The position numbers and the translations under genes were made by a program. The notes beneath the pieces were generated by a model. That model saw only the letters and a program-made list of their open reading frames with translations. It did not search any database and was not told where the DNA came from. Shown piece after piece: positions 5,496 to 13,331 of a stretch of 28,596 nucleotides of DNA (position 1 is its first letter; every line of letters begins with the position of its first letter). This stretch comes from Prevotella sp. UBA3757 (lineage in GTDB: Bacteria > Bacteroidota > Bacteroidia > Bacteroidales > Bacteroidaceae): positions 1 through 28,596 of the forward strand of contig DFGF01000107.1 in the NCBI GenBank assembly GCA_002371715.1, written 5' to 3'.

Positions 5496-6259
5496 CACAA
5501 CTTGATTCTCCTCCAAACCCAGCGTGGGATTCTGCGCCAAAGGGCAGTCAGGATGCGGTATCTCCAGTCGATGATGCGGATATGCCGACGATGGTTGATG
5601 GCACTGACAATCTCTTGTGCCACTTTCTCAGGACGCAGCATCATGGGGTAACGGAAGTCGCCACTTAGCAGAGCCGTATCTACAAATCCAGGCCGAATAT
5701 CAGTAAAACGGATGTCCAGCCCACGGCTTCGGGCCTGTTGCTCCAGCGCCTGCAGATACACGTTCTGCATGGCTTTCGTAGCCGAATAGGCTGGTGCAGG
5801 GCCAAGCCCCTTCGTTCCTGCTATCGACGTGATGGCGGCGATATGTCCGCCACCCTGCTTGGCAAAGTATCGGTATGCCTCGCCTATCATCCTTGTATAG
5901 CCCATGCCGTTCGTCTCAACTGTCGCCAGTTCTATATCCGCAGTCAGTTCCCGGTTCTGCTTGCCAATGCCGGAAGCATGGAAGTAGAGATCCATGCCGC
6001 CCAACTTCCTGATGAGCCGTTGCAGACCTTCCGAGGCATCGCCTTTCGTTACATCGATGCACTCAATGGCCGCTGCACCTAACTCCTGTAGCAGTTCCAC
6101 CCGCCTGGCAGCAACGCCCACCGTCCAGCCTTGCCGCATCAGCAGTCTCGCCACCTCCAGCCCGATGCCCGACGAGGCACCGACCACTATTGCCCTCTTC
6201 CCTTGCTTCATAGCTCCCGCCAGCGTCAGCGCATATTCACGTACATCTTCTATGTTCAT
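5495..6259 (-). CDS. Short-chain dehydrogenase/reductase (SDR family)
   Basis: A 254-residue classical SDR, expected to be a cytoplasmic NAD(P)H-dependent oxidoreductase. The cofactor motif GASSGIG is at 27-33. Catalytic residues are Ser145 (ITSIAG), Tyr158 and Lys162 (YSATK), with Asn117 in the VETNGMG stretch. The usual NAG motif is ASG at 95-97. An arginine- and tryptophan-rich basic C-terminus (RRIPRWVWRRIKL) may touch the membrane. The start at 6259 is supported by AAGGA a few bases upstream. The substrate is not predictable. The coding composition returns to that of the core genome here, so the AT-rich island ends at this gene. Its 3' end meets the terminator of the second structured RNA. 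Confidence 0.88.
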   Translation of the reverse strand: MNIEDVREYALTLAGAMKQGKRAIVVGASSGIGLEVARLLMRQGWTVGVAARRVELLQELGAAAIECIDVTKGDASEGLQRLIRKLGGMDLYFHASGIGKQNRELTADIELATVETNGMGYTRMIGEAYRYFAKQGGGHIAAITSIAGTKGLGPAPAYSATKAMQNVYLQALEQQARSRGLDIRFTDIRPGFVDTALLSGDFRYPMMLRPEKVAQEIVSAINHRRHIRIIDWRYRILTALWRRIPRWVWRRIKL

Positions 6260-6316
6260 GTCCTTCCTTGTTTTTTATACGACCTCTGACGATAACTGTT
6301 CTATCCATTTATACAC

Positions 6317-6688
6317 TTACCAATTCGGAGGCAGAACGATATTTTCAACTCCATGCGCTGCCTTAAACAGCGGAGAGATTTCTTCGTCCGTAAATCCTGC
6401 AATGCCACAGCCGATGCGAGTGACGAGGAACGTCAGCTCTGTATGCAGCTTGGCGAACTGGATGAACTCATCCACATACGGACGGATGGTTTCTACGCCG
6501 CCCTGCATCGTAGGGATGGCATAACTCTGACCTTGCAGACCCACGCCCTGACCCATGATGGCTCCAAACTTGCGGTAGGCGACGTAAGCCGCACCGCCAC
6601 CGTGCATTCCCTTCAAGTTGCTGCCGAACACAAAAATTTCGTTTGGCTCCAACGATGTGATAAATTCTGGTGTTACTCTCTTATTCAT
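6317..6688 (-). CDS. A1S_2505-like conserved protein (macro-like, phage-associated family)
   Basis: A 123-residue soluble protein. The segment NEIFVFGSNLKGMHGGGAAY followed by GQGVGLQGQSYAIPTMQ resembles the family named A1S_2505 phage non-structural protein, which occurs in many bacterial chromosomes. The glycine-rich GMHGGGAA and the later TRIGCGIAGF recall nucleotide- or ADP-ribose-binding folds such as macro domains, but I infer that only from motif style. The ATG at 6688 was chosen because a longer frame would start at TTG within the -7 promoter element at 6717-6710. It is 57 bp upstream of the dehydrogenase, possibly cotranscribed. The function is unknown. Confidence 0.72.
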   Translation of the reverse strand: MNKRVTPEFITSLEPNEIFVFGSNLKGMHGGGAAYVAYRKFGAIMGQGVGLQGQSYAIPTMQGGVETIRPYVDEFIQFAKLHTELTFLVTRIGCGIAGFTDEEISPLFKAAHGVENIVLPPNW

Positions 6689-6709
6689 AAACAATCGCAA
6701 TTTTGGGTA

Positions 6710-6717
6710 CAAATTTA
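6710..6717 (-). promoter_or_regulatory. -7 promoter element for the A1S_2505-like gene
   Basis: Minus-strand TAAATTTG fits TAnnTTTG. The inferred start near 6704 leaves about 15 nt before the ATG at 6688, which rules out the longer TTG-initiated frame. Confidence 0.5.
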
Positions 6718-6750
6718 CGAATAATATTCCATAAACGGATGGAATCGCAC

Positions 6751-6792
6751 AAAAAAAGACTGGCAGCAGGCTCTCGTTGTCTGCTGTCAGCC
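6751..6792 (-). terminator. Orphan minus-strand intrinsic terminator
   Basis: GACTGGCAGCAG (6758-6769) can pair with CTGCTGTCAGCC (6781-6792), one mismatch and one wobble, around an 11-nt loop. On the minus strand it is followed directly by seven T residues (6757-6751). No minus-strand gene lies upstream between here and 7033. It would end a leftward transcript of unknown origin or insulate the A1S_2505-like promoter. Confidence 0.65.
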
Positions 6793-6916
6793 TTTCGATA
6801 GTGTGAAGTCGGTGTCATTGCGTGCCACACTCTGGGCGAGACAAACACATCGATGCAGAGCAAGTTTTTTCCCAGTTTGTTTCAGAATCATTTAAAATGC
6901 CAATACAATAGTAGCG

Positions 6917-6935
6917 TTGCGTCAATTTTACGCAA
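6917..6935. promoter_or_regulatory. Inverted repeat upstream of Lrp/AsnC gene (possible operator)
   Basis: TTGCGT (6917-6922) and ACGCAA (6930-6935) form a perfect inverted repeat around CAATTTT. It is centred about 54 bp upstream of the -7 element of the Lrp-type gene. Lrp/AsnC proteins commonly bind such dyads and repress their own genes, so autoregulation is plausible but inferred. Confidence 0.4.
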
Positions 6936-6955
6936 TAAAATATTTCTGCTAAACA

Positions 6956-6987
6956 TTTGGCAGTTAGTAACATTTTTAGTACCTTTG
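6956..6987 (+). promoter_or_regulatory. Promoter of Lrp/AsnC regulator gene
   Basis: TTTG (6956-6959), 20 bp, then TACCTTTG (6980-6987): a full match to the Bacteroidetes consensus. Transcription would start near 6993, giving a leader of about 40 nt before the ATG at 7033. Confidence 0.75.
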
Positions 6988-7032
6988 TCCCCAAAGAACG
7001 GAAACTAAGGACATGATAATAATTATTGCAAG

Positions 7033-7497
7033 ATGACAGAAAAACTTGACGAGACTGACCTGCAGATACTCAAGACCCTACAGAAGAATGCGAAGTTGAC
7101 CACCAAGGAGCTGGCCGATGCCGTACACCTGACACCGACGCCCGTGTTCGAGCGCCAGAAACGGCTGGAACGCCAGGGATACATCAAGAAGTATATCGCT
7201 GTGCTCGACCCAGAAAAGCTGAACCTTGGCCTGCAGGTGTTCTGCAAGGTGAAGCTAAAGCAGATTAACCACGAGATTGCCGATGCCTTCGTGCGCCGCA
7301 TCCAGCGCATACCAGAGGTAACGGAGTGCTATAACACCTCGGGCAACTATGACTATCTGCTGAAGGTACGGGCAGCTGACATGAAGCAGTACCAGGCGTT
7401 CGTGCTCAACAAGCTGGGCGAAATTGAAATGCTGGCCTCCATTGAGAGTACCTTCGTGATGAGCGAGGTGAAACACACCTACGGCATCAATATTTAA
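7033..7497 (+). CDS. Lrp/AsnC family transcriptional regulator
   Basis: A 154-residue regulator with the family's standard two-domain layout. An N-terminal winged helix-turn-helix covers about 5-60 (DETDLQILKTLQKNAKLTTK through the PVFERQKRLERQGYI recognition helix). A C-terminal RAM/AsnC ligand-binding alpha-beta domain covers about 68-148 (LQVFCKVKLKQI ... YNTSGNYDYLLKVRAADM). Members form octamers that sense amino acids or similar small effectors. The GNYDYLL segment is the usual effector-pocket turn. It is a single gene with its own strong promoter and an upstream dyad; the effector and target genes cannot be deduced from the neighbours. Confidence 0.93.
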   Translation: MTEKLDETDLQILKTLQKNAKLTTKELADAVHLTPTPVFERQKRLERQGYIKKYIAVLDPEKLNLGLQVFCKVKLKQINHEIADAFVRRIQRIPEVTECYNTSGNYDYLLKVRAADMKQYQAFVLNKLGEIEMLASIESTFVMSEVKHTYGINI

Positions 7498-7777
7498 GCT
7501 CATCTCCGCCGCCTTGTGGATGTTTCTCAAGGCACTTTCCACTTCACTCTTTACTGCCGCCACGCTCTGGCTTTTCTCCATGTCACGGTTAGCTTTGCTC
7601 ATCAGCTCGCTCTCCGTGCCATACGTGGCCATAACATACCATCATGCTTATCTTAACTATTGATTAACAAAACTTTATATTTAGCCTGCAAATATACAAA
7701 AAATAATTAAATCTGCAAACTTTTATTCACAATTCTTCGTCATTTTACGTAATTTTGGCTGCAAAAGCGATGAAAAC
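7498..7777. other. Intergenic region with a possible minus-strand coding remnant
   Basis: Positions 7632-7498 on the minus strand read MATYGTESELMSKANRDMEK and onward for about 45 codons with a helical, charged, coding-like composition, before running antisense into the Lrp gene. It could be a decayed gene end or chance. From 7640 to 7740 the sequence is AT-rich with nothing recognisable. A -7-like TAATTTTG for pgeF is at 7750-7757. Confidence 0.3.
7750..7757 (+). promoter_or_regulatory. -7 promoter element for pgeF
   Basis: TAATTTTG fits TAnnTTTG and lies 20 bp upstream of the ATG at 7778. No TTTG at the expected -33 spacing. Confidence 0.4.
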
Positions 7778-8560
7778 ATGGAAAAACCAGTACTTTACAC
7801 ATACCATTTAGGAACAGAGGTGGTGGCTTTTAGCACGACGCGGCAAAGCGGCTACAGCGAGGGACGCTACGGACGTTTCAACGTCAACCGCTACTGTGGC
7901 GACAGCGAAGAAGCCATTACCCGGAACCGGGAAGCCCTGTGCCAACTGCTACAAATTGACGACAGCCGACTGCTGATGCCCCATCAGGTCCATGAAACCA
8001 AGGTGGCCATTATCGACGACGACTTTCTGAGCCAGGACAGCCCGGAACGGCAACAACGGCTGGAAGGCGTTGATGCTATCATGACGAACAAGCATGGGGT
8101 GTGCATCGGCGTATCGACAGCTGACTGCATTCCCGTCTTGCTATACGACAGCAGGCAGCACGCCGTCTGTGCCGTCCACGCGGGTTGGCGTGGTACGGTG
8201 AAGCGCATCACCGAGGAAGCTGTCAAAAAGATGGCAGAGGTGTATGGCACCCGTCCGGCTGACCTCACGGCACAGATTGGGCCAGGCATCAGCCTCGATA
8301 GTTTCGAGGTGGGCGACGAGGTGTACGACGCCTTCCTCCAGGCTGGTTTCGACATGACAGCCATCAGTCGTCGCACGACCAAATGGCACATTGACCTGCC
8401 TGAGTGTAACCGACTGCAGCTCATGGCCATGGGAGTCAGCCGTGAGCGCATCGGCATGAGTGGCATCTGCACCTACAAGCAGTGCGACACGTTTTTCTCG
8501 GCCCGACGCTTAGGCATCAGCTCTGGCCGCATCCTGACAGCCATCATGCTGAAGCCGTGA
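7778..8560 (+). CDS. pgeF: Laccase-domain protein, peptidoglycan editing factor PgeF/YfiH family
   Basis: A 260-residue member of the PgeF/YfiH/LACC1 family (formerly polyphenol oxidase, DUF152). The conserved metal-binding residues are visible as His72 (PHQVH), Cys117 (STADC) and His134 (AVHAGWRG). The C-terminal signature TYKQCDTFFSARR is present. Bacterial PgeF is reported to keep L-Ser out of peptidoglycan precursors in the cytoplasm, whereas other family members show purine-nucleoside activities, so the exact reaction here is not settled. The length is normal. It stands alone with a -7 element 20 bp upstream and is convergent with the LOG-family gene, 33 bp away. Confidence 0.92.
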   Translation: MEKPVLYTYHLGTEVVAFSTTRQSGYSEGRYGRFNVNRYCGDSEEAITRNREALCQLLQIDDSRLLMPHQVHETKVAIIDDDFLSQDSPERQQRLEGVDAIMTNKHGVCIGVSTADCIPVLLYDSRQHAVCAVHAGWRGTVKRITEEAVKKMAEVYGTRPADLTAQIGPGISLDSFEVGDEVYDAFLQAGFDMTAISRRTTKWHIDLPECNRLQLMAMGVSRERIGMSGICTYKQCDTFFSARRLGISSGRILTAIMLKP

Positions 8561-8593
8561 CGGCTCCATGCTGAGCACGTAGCCACCACCCTG

Positions 8594-9124
8594 TCAAGAC
8601 AATAGCCTCTGAATATCGTCGAGCGTATTGGCCACAGTTATCCACTGCTGCCACTGCCGACGGATGACGCCACGCTGTTGCAGGTCGTCCAGCATGGCTA
8701 TCAGGCTGTCCCAGAAGCCTTTAACGTTATAGAGGATGATACGCTTCTGGTGGTAGCCAATGGTGGCTGAAGCCGCTACGGTGAACACCTCGTCAAGGGT
8801 GCCGATACCGCCGGGCAGGGCAATGAACACATCAGCCCAGTCCATCATCAGCTGCTTGCGGTCGCTAAGGTTGTCGCAGAACAGTTCGACATCGACATGG
8901 TCAGAGATGCGGCCGTTCTCCTCAATAATCTTTGGGATGACACCAATGGTGCGGCCACCAGCCTGGCGCGTGGCCTTGGCCAGACACTCCATCAGACCAC
9001 AGTTCACACCGCCATACACGATGGTATGGCCGTTTCTGGCAGCCCAGACACCCAGGTCAGCTGTCGCAAGGAAAAAGTCAGGGTCTATCTGCTCATTGGC
9101 AGAGCAAAACACACATATCTTCAT
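8594..9124 (-). CDS. LOG-family protein (TIGR00730, nucleotide 5'-monophosphate phosphoribohydrolase-like)
   Basis: A 176-residue Rossmann-fold protein. The family hallmark PGGIGTLDE is at 104-112, preceded by the conserved R/K pair in SDRKQLM, and the N-terminus has the nucleotide-binding stretch YGGVNCGLM. LOG proteins cleave cytokinin riboside monophosphates in plants, while bacterial relatives hydrolyse nucleotide monophosphates such as AMP, so the substrate is uncertain. I chose the ATG at 9124, since family members begin close to MKICVFCSAN. An in-frame ATG 17 codons earlier would overlap the upstream galactosidase gene. It is probably cotranscribed with that gene, 31 bp away. Confidence 0.88.
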   Translation of the reverse strand: MKICVFCSANEQIDPDFFLATADLGVWAARNGHTIVYGGVNCGLMECLAKATRQAGGRTIGVIPKIIEENGRISDHVDVELFCDNLSDRKQLMMDWADVFIALPGGIGTLDEVFTVAASATIGYHQKRIILYNVKGFWDSLIAMLDDLQQRGVIRRQWQQWITVANTLDDIQRLLS

Positions 9125-9155
9125 ATAATATAGGCAATCTTTTTTTGGGGGCGTG

Positions 9156-11168
9156 TTAACGACGGATGATGTCAATGCCCGTCACCTGCTCTCCGGCAGT
9201 CTTATCGGCCTCACGAGGCAGATAGATTGGAGCCGTAGGCTGTAGGGGCAGGATGCGCAGTTCCAGGCTGGTGACACCGGCAGGCAGCCGCCACAAGCCG
9301 TAGAGGAACGGACGTCCGTAGTAGAAGTTGTCGGCCACGAGCTTGCCGTCAGCATAGAGCCGGGCGCAGTCGCCACGATAACTGATGCGCAACAGGGCGT
9401 CTTTTCCGGCCTCAACCGGCACCTCGTAGACGGCAGCCTGCTGCCAGTCGTTCTCCGAGGGCGCTTCGGCCACTTTGGCCCGGCCCTTTACGATGGTGCG
9501 CAGGGGGCCTGCCTCCTTGGTTTTCTGATAGCTGACGGGTGTGGCTGCAGCGCTTTCCTCCGATTGTTCTAAGAACAGGTGTGCAGCCTCCTGCCTACTG
9601 AGCAGGCAGATGTTACCATAGACGGGTAATTGCGGACCCTTGGGCTTGACGTTGCGCAGCGTTTTGCCACCCTGTAGGGCTATCGTGGTGGGGATGCCAG
9701 GAATCTGCATCATGTATATCTTGCCATCACGACGCGCCACGAGCTGGGCGGTGGCATAGCGGATGCCGTCAATGTTGACGGGGAAGATAGCCATACAACC
9801 GGCAGGGATGCTGAGTTTTGGCAATTTGACGCCTGCGGCCTCCAGCTGCACGTTCTTTTTTGCCGACAAATGGCCGAAGCGTTCGTAGTTGCTGACAAAG
9901 ACAAATGCCGACTCTCCTGAACGCCTGACGGCCCAGCGCAACACGCTGTCGTCACCTTTGGGCAAATCCTGTGGCGAGGGGAACGAGGCCTCCATCGGAG
10001 CCAGCAGTTCGCCGTAGTCGTGCATGAAGAGGTGGAGCGGACGCAGCCGGTAGTAGGACGCGTTGCGCTGGCCAAACTCGCCGAGTGGCGCCTGGAAGTC
10101 GTAGGTACAGACGGGCAGGTCGTTATTAGCCGTACCTGGCGAGGTCTGCACTTCGTTCAGCGTGTGCAGCTGTCCCTCGGGATTGGTGCCACCGTGATAC
10201 ATATAGTAGCCCAGCAGGTTACTGCCGGAGCCAAGCTTCACGAGTGCCATCGCATAGGTGTCGTCGGCATAGATATAGGGACGACGATGGTAGGCCGTCA
10301 CCATACCGCCACCCAGCTCGCAGGTCAGGTAGGGGTAGTCGTCATCGCCCTGGTTGACCTTCGCCTCCTGTCGTCCCAAGAGGTCGGTACCAATAGCCGT
10401 CGACGAGCGGAATCCTTTGAAATGGAATGCTTTGTAGTAGTTGCCGACACCCTCCTTGACCTCCTTGTCCCAGAAGCCGTCGGCATAGTCGCCATAGAGA
10501 GGCAGCATCTCGCCGAAGGGCGTGGGCTTCGAGAGCTTGGGCCAGCCGGTACGCGTATAGAACGGCAGGTCGAAGCCCGTCTTCAGGGCTATCTGCTTCA
10601 GCGCCATCAGGTAGTCGCCCGAACCGCGATACTCGTTATCAAACTGAGCAGCCACCACCGGTCCGCCGTCCTTCCACTGCAGGCCCTGTGTCTGGGTGAA
10701 TATCTGGCGATAGAGCGTTTCTACATAGCCCAGGAAGCGGGGGTCCGTGCTGCGCAGCTTGCAGCCCTTGGCAAACACCCAGTCGGGAATGCCGCCATTG
10801 CGCGCCTCGCCATGACAGAACGGCCCCAGGCGCAGCACCACGGGCATCTGCTCCTCGCGGCACACTTCCAGGAAACGGCGCAGTGACCGCTGGCCGTCCC
10901 AACGGAAGATGCCCTCCTCTTCCTCCACATGGTTCCAGAACACGTAGGTGGCCAGCATCGTCACGCCGCCCTCCTTCATCTGGTGCACTTCGCGCTGCCA
11001 TTCGTCGGCAGGTATGCGCGAATAGTGTACTTCGCCCATCACGGGGCAGACGCGACGACCGTCAATCATCAGACTCTGGCGGTCCCACGTCACCTTGGGC
11101 ACGCCGGCCAACGCCGAAACAGCTGCTACCGCCAGTATTGCGGCTGTCAGTAAGATTTGTCTATTCAT
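9156..11168 (-). CDS. Glycoside hydrolase family 35 beta-galactosidase, secreted
   Basis: A 670-residue GH35-type enzyme. A signal peptide (MNRQILLTAAILAVAAVSAL) sends it to the periplasm or cell surface. The TIM barrel begins at about 28 with FEVHYSRIP-like GEVHYSRIPADEW (45-57). The predicted acid/base is Glu179 in QFDNEY, and the nucleophile is Glu284 in TCELGGG. Both flanking sequences deviate from the common QIENEYG and TEFWxGW forms, so the specificity may differ from standard galactosidases. The C-terminal third is beta-rich. The ATG at 11168 was chosen because it begins the signal peptide; an in-frame start 36 codons upstream adds no conserved sequence. It releases terminal beta-galactose from polysaccharide side chains, a common gut-Bacteroidales function. 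No SusC/D partner is adjacent. Confidence 0.9.
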   Translation of the reverse strand: MNRQILLTAAILAVAAVSALAGVPKVTWDRQSLMIDGRRVCPVMGEVHYSRIPADEWQREVHQMKEGGVTMLATYVFWNHVEEEEGIFRWDGQRSLRRFLEVCREEQMPVVLRLGPFCHGEARNGGIPDWVFAKGCKLRSTDPRFLGYVETLYRQIFTQTQGLQWKDGGPVVAAQFDNEYRGSGDYLMALKQIALKTGFDLPFYTRTGWPKLSKPTPFGEMLPLYGDYADGFWDKEVKEGVGNYYKAFHFKGFRSSTAIGTDLLGRQEAKVNQGDDDYPYLTCELGGGMVTAYHRRPYIYADDTYAMALVKLGSGSNLLGYYMYHGGTNPEGQLHTLNEVQTSPGTANNDLPVCTYDFQAPLGEFGQRNASYYRLRPLHLFMHDYGELLAPMEASFPSPQDLPKGDDSVLRWAVRRSGESAFVFVSNYERFGHLSAKKNVQLEAAGVKLPKLSIPAGCMAIFPVNIDGIRYATAQLVARRDGKIYMMQIPGIPTTIALQGGKTLRNVKPKGPQLPVYGNICLLSRQEAAHLFLEQSEESAAATPVSYQKTKEAGPLRTIVKGRAKVAEAPSENDWQQAAVYEVPVEAGKDALLRISYRGDCARLYADGKLVADNFYYGRPFLYGLWRLPAGVTSLELRILPLQPTAPIYLPREADKTAGEQVTGIDIIRR

Positions 11169-11285
11169 AGCTTTGATGTCAAGAAATGATAGTAACATGT
11201 TTTGTCGGTTATTGTCGTTTGAACGAATCTCCTTAGAAGGTGTAGGAAGCATATCGTTTCTTTTGCCTATTGTCATTTTCGACTA

Positions 11286-11293
11286 CAAAGATA
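11286..11293 (-). promoter_or_regulatory. -7 promoter element for GH35 gene
   Basis: Minus-strand TATCTTTG fits TAnnTTTG, giving a leader of about 110 nt. No TTTG at the -33 distance is apparent. The interval 11169-11441 otherwise holds only this element and the helicase promoter on the other strand. Confidence 0.4.
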
Positions 11294-11385
11294 CGAATAT
11301 TTTTCCAATTTGCTTTGTACTTCTCTCTTTTTTTTGCAACTTTTCCATTGGAGAAATTACTTCGTCTCGGAAATGCACAAATATA

Positions 11386-11417
11386 TTTGGCATTTCGCTC
11401 GACTTTTTGTAACTTTG
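11386..11417 (+). promoter_or_regulatory. Promoter of DEAD-box helicase operon
   Basis: TTTG (11386-11389), 20 bp, then TAACTTTG (11410-11417), a full consensus match. The transcript would start near 11424, leaving only about 18 nt before the TTG start at 11442. Confidence 0.75.
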
Positions 11418-11441
11418 CAGCCGAATAGAAAATTATAGGCA

Positions 11442-13304
11442 TTGAAGACGTTTGAAGAGTTAGGTGTCAGCGAAGGGATTCGCCGCGCCATTGAGGAGAT
11501 GGGGTTCGTACAACCCATGCCCGTACAGGAAGAAGTCATACCTTATTTGTTAGGCCACCGCAATGATGTCATCGCGCTGGCCCAGACGGGTACTGGAAAG
11601 ACGGCCGCTTTTGGCATACCCGTGTTGCAACGCATTGATACTGGCAGCAAGGCTACGCAGGCCTTGGTGCTCTCGCCAACGCGCGAGCTGTGCCTGCAGA
11701 TAGCTGACGACATGCGCGACTTTGCAAGATACACAGACGGCATCCATATTGAGGCCGTCTATGGCGGCGCATCCATTGAACAGCAGATACGCGCACTGCG
11801 CAAGGGTGCCCAGGTCATCGTGGCCACGCCAGGCCGACTGATTGACCTGATGAACCGTGGCGTGGCACACCTGGACAACGTCTGCAATGTCGTGCTCGAC
11901 GAGGCCGACGAGATGCTGAACATGGGCTTCTCGGAGAGCATCGATGCCATTCTTGAGGGTGTGCCCGAAGACAGGAACACGCTGCTCTTCTCGGCCACGA
12001 TGAGCAAGGAGATAGAGCGCATAGCCAAGGGCTACCTGCACGACCCGAAGGAGATAGTGGTTGGCAGCCGCAACGAAGGTGCCGAACACGTGAACCACAT
12101 ATACTACATGGTGAACGCCAAGGATAAGTATCTGGCACTGAAACGGCTGGTAGACTACTACCCGCGCATCTTTGCCATCATCTTCTGCCGGACCAAGATA
12201 GAGACGCAGGAGGTGGCCGACAAGCTCATCAAGGACGGCTACAATGCCGAGGCACTGCATGGCGACCTCTCACAGCAACAGCGCGACCTGACGATGCAGA
12301 AGTTCCGACAGCACACCGTCCAGTTGCTGGTGGCTACGGATGTGGCTGCCCGCGGACTGGACGTGGACGACCTGACGCACGTCATCAACTACGGACTGCC
12401 CGACGACATCGAGAACTACACCCACCGCTCAGGACGCACAGGCCGCGCCGGCAAGAAGGGTACGTCGCTCAGCATCGTACATTCGCGAGAGAAGCATAAG
12501 ATCCGCAACATCGAGAAAGAAATCGGAAAGAAATTCGAAGAAGGCGCCATTCCATCGGCAGAAGAGATCTGCAAGAAGCAGCTCTACAAGGTGATGGACC
12601 AGATAGTGAAAGCCGATGTCGACGAGGAGCAGATTGCCCCCTTCATGCAGGACATTAACCGCTACTTCGAATACGTAGACAAGGATGACCTGATCAAGAA
12701 GATTGTCTCGCTGGAGTTCGGCAAATTCCTGGCCTACTATGCCGACGCGCCCGAAATCCTGCCGGTTTCATCGAGAAAGGGCGAGGGGCGCAAGGATGCC
12801 AAGAGCAGCAAGGGAGGCAAGTCCGGCCAGAAGTCCCAGCCGTCAGAGGGCTATCGCAAACTGTTCATCAACCTGGGCAAGAAGGACGGCTTCTATCCAG
12901 GTGAACTCATGCAGTTTCTGAATAAGAATGTGCATGGCCACGTGGCCGTAGGACACATTGACCTGCTACAGACCATGTCGTACTTCGAAGTGCTAGAGGA
13001 GGATGCAGAGCGCGTCATCAAGTATGTGAACGGTCAGCAGTACAAGCGGCGCGAGGTCAGGTGCAATGATGCCACCGAGGGCAGAAAGCCTGCTCAGTCC
13101 GGGAAAACCGGCAAACCCAGAAAAGCTGGAAAGCCCGGAAAATCCGACCAACCCGGCCAACCCGGCAAGCCGACACCCAAGCACAGCTACAAGAAGGAGG
13201 ACTGGATGCAATTCTTGAATCCCAACGGCATCAAGCTGAAGGGCGAAATCCCCGATTTCAGCGAAGAAGGCTGGGCCATCAGGAAGCCCCGTAAGAAGAA
13301 ATGA
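11442..13304 (+). CDS. DEAD-box ATP-dependent RNA helicase with DbpA-type RNA-binding tail
   Basis: A 620-residue RNA helicase, probably acting in ribosome assembly or RNA decay, especially in the cold. All motifs are intact: Q motif near 25-30, AQTGTGKT (47-54), PTREL, TPGR, DEAD (153-156), SAT (184-186), ARGLD and HRSGRTGR. A DbpA/CsdA-like RNA-binding domain follows at about 465-545 (YRKLFINLGKKDGFYPGELM). After it comes a basic Gly-Lys-Pro-rich repetitive tail (GKPRKAGKPGK...), typical of nonspecific RNA contacts. The start codon is TTG at 11442, since the family N-terminus MKTFEELGVS fits exactly there, the promoter leaves room for no earlier ATG, and the next Met is inside the Q-motif region. 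First gene of an operon with the lipoprotein (27 bp gap) and dusB. Confidence 0.94.
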   Translation: MKTFEELGVSEGIRRAIEEMGFVQPMPVQEEVIPYLLGHRNDVIALAQTGTGKTAAFGIPVLQRIDTGSKATQALVLSPTRELCLQIADDMRDFARYTDGIHIEAVYGGASIEQQIRALRKGAQVIVATPGRLIDLMNRGVAHLDNVCNVVLDEADEMLNMGFSESIDAILEGVPEDRNTLLFSATMSKEIERIAKGYLHDPKEIVVGSRNEGAEHVNHIYYMVNAKDKYLALKRLVDYYPRIFAIIFCRTKIETQEVADKLIKDGYNAEALHGDLSQQQRDLTMQKFRQHTVQLLVATDVAARGLDVDDLTHVINYGLPDDIENYTHRSGRTGRAGKKGTSLSIVHSREKHKIRNIEKEIGKKFEEGAIPSAEEICKKQLYKVMDQIVKADVDEEQIAPFMQDINRYFEYVDKDDLIKKIVSLEFGKFLAYYADAPEILPVSSRKGEGRKDAKSSKGGKSGQKSQPSEGYRKLFINLGKKDGFYPGELMQFLNKNVHGHVAVGHIDLLQTMSYFEVLEEDAERVIKYVNGQQYKRREVRCNDATEGRKPAQSGKTGKPRKAGKPGKSDQPGQPGKPTPKHSYKKEDWMQFLNPNGIKLKGEIPDFSEEGWAIRKPRKKK

Positions 13305-13331
13305 ATGTAACAACAATCAAAGGATACAGCT

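Noticed and set aside
10020..10886. 288-codon plus-strand open frame
   Set aside because: Antisense shadow of the GH35 gene, which has a signal peptide and both catalytic glutamates.
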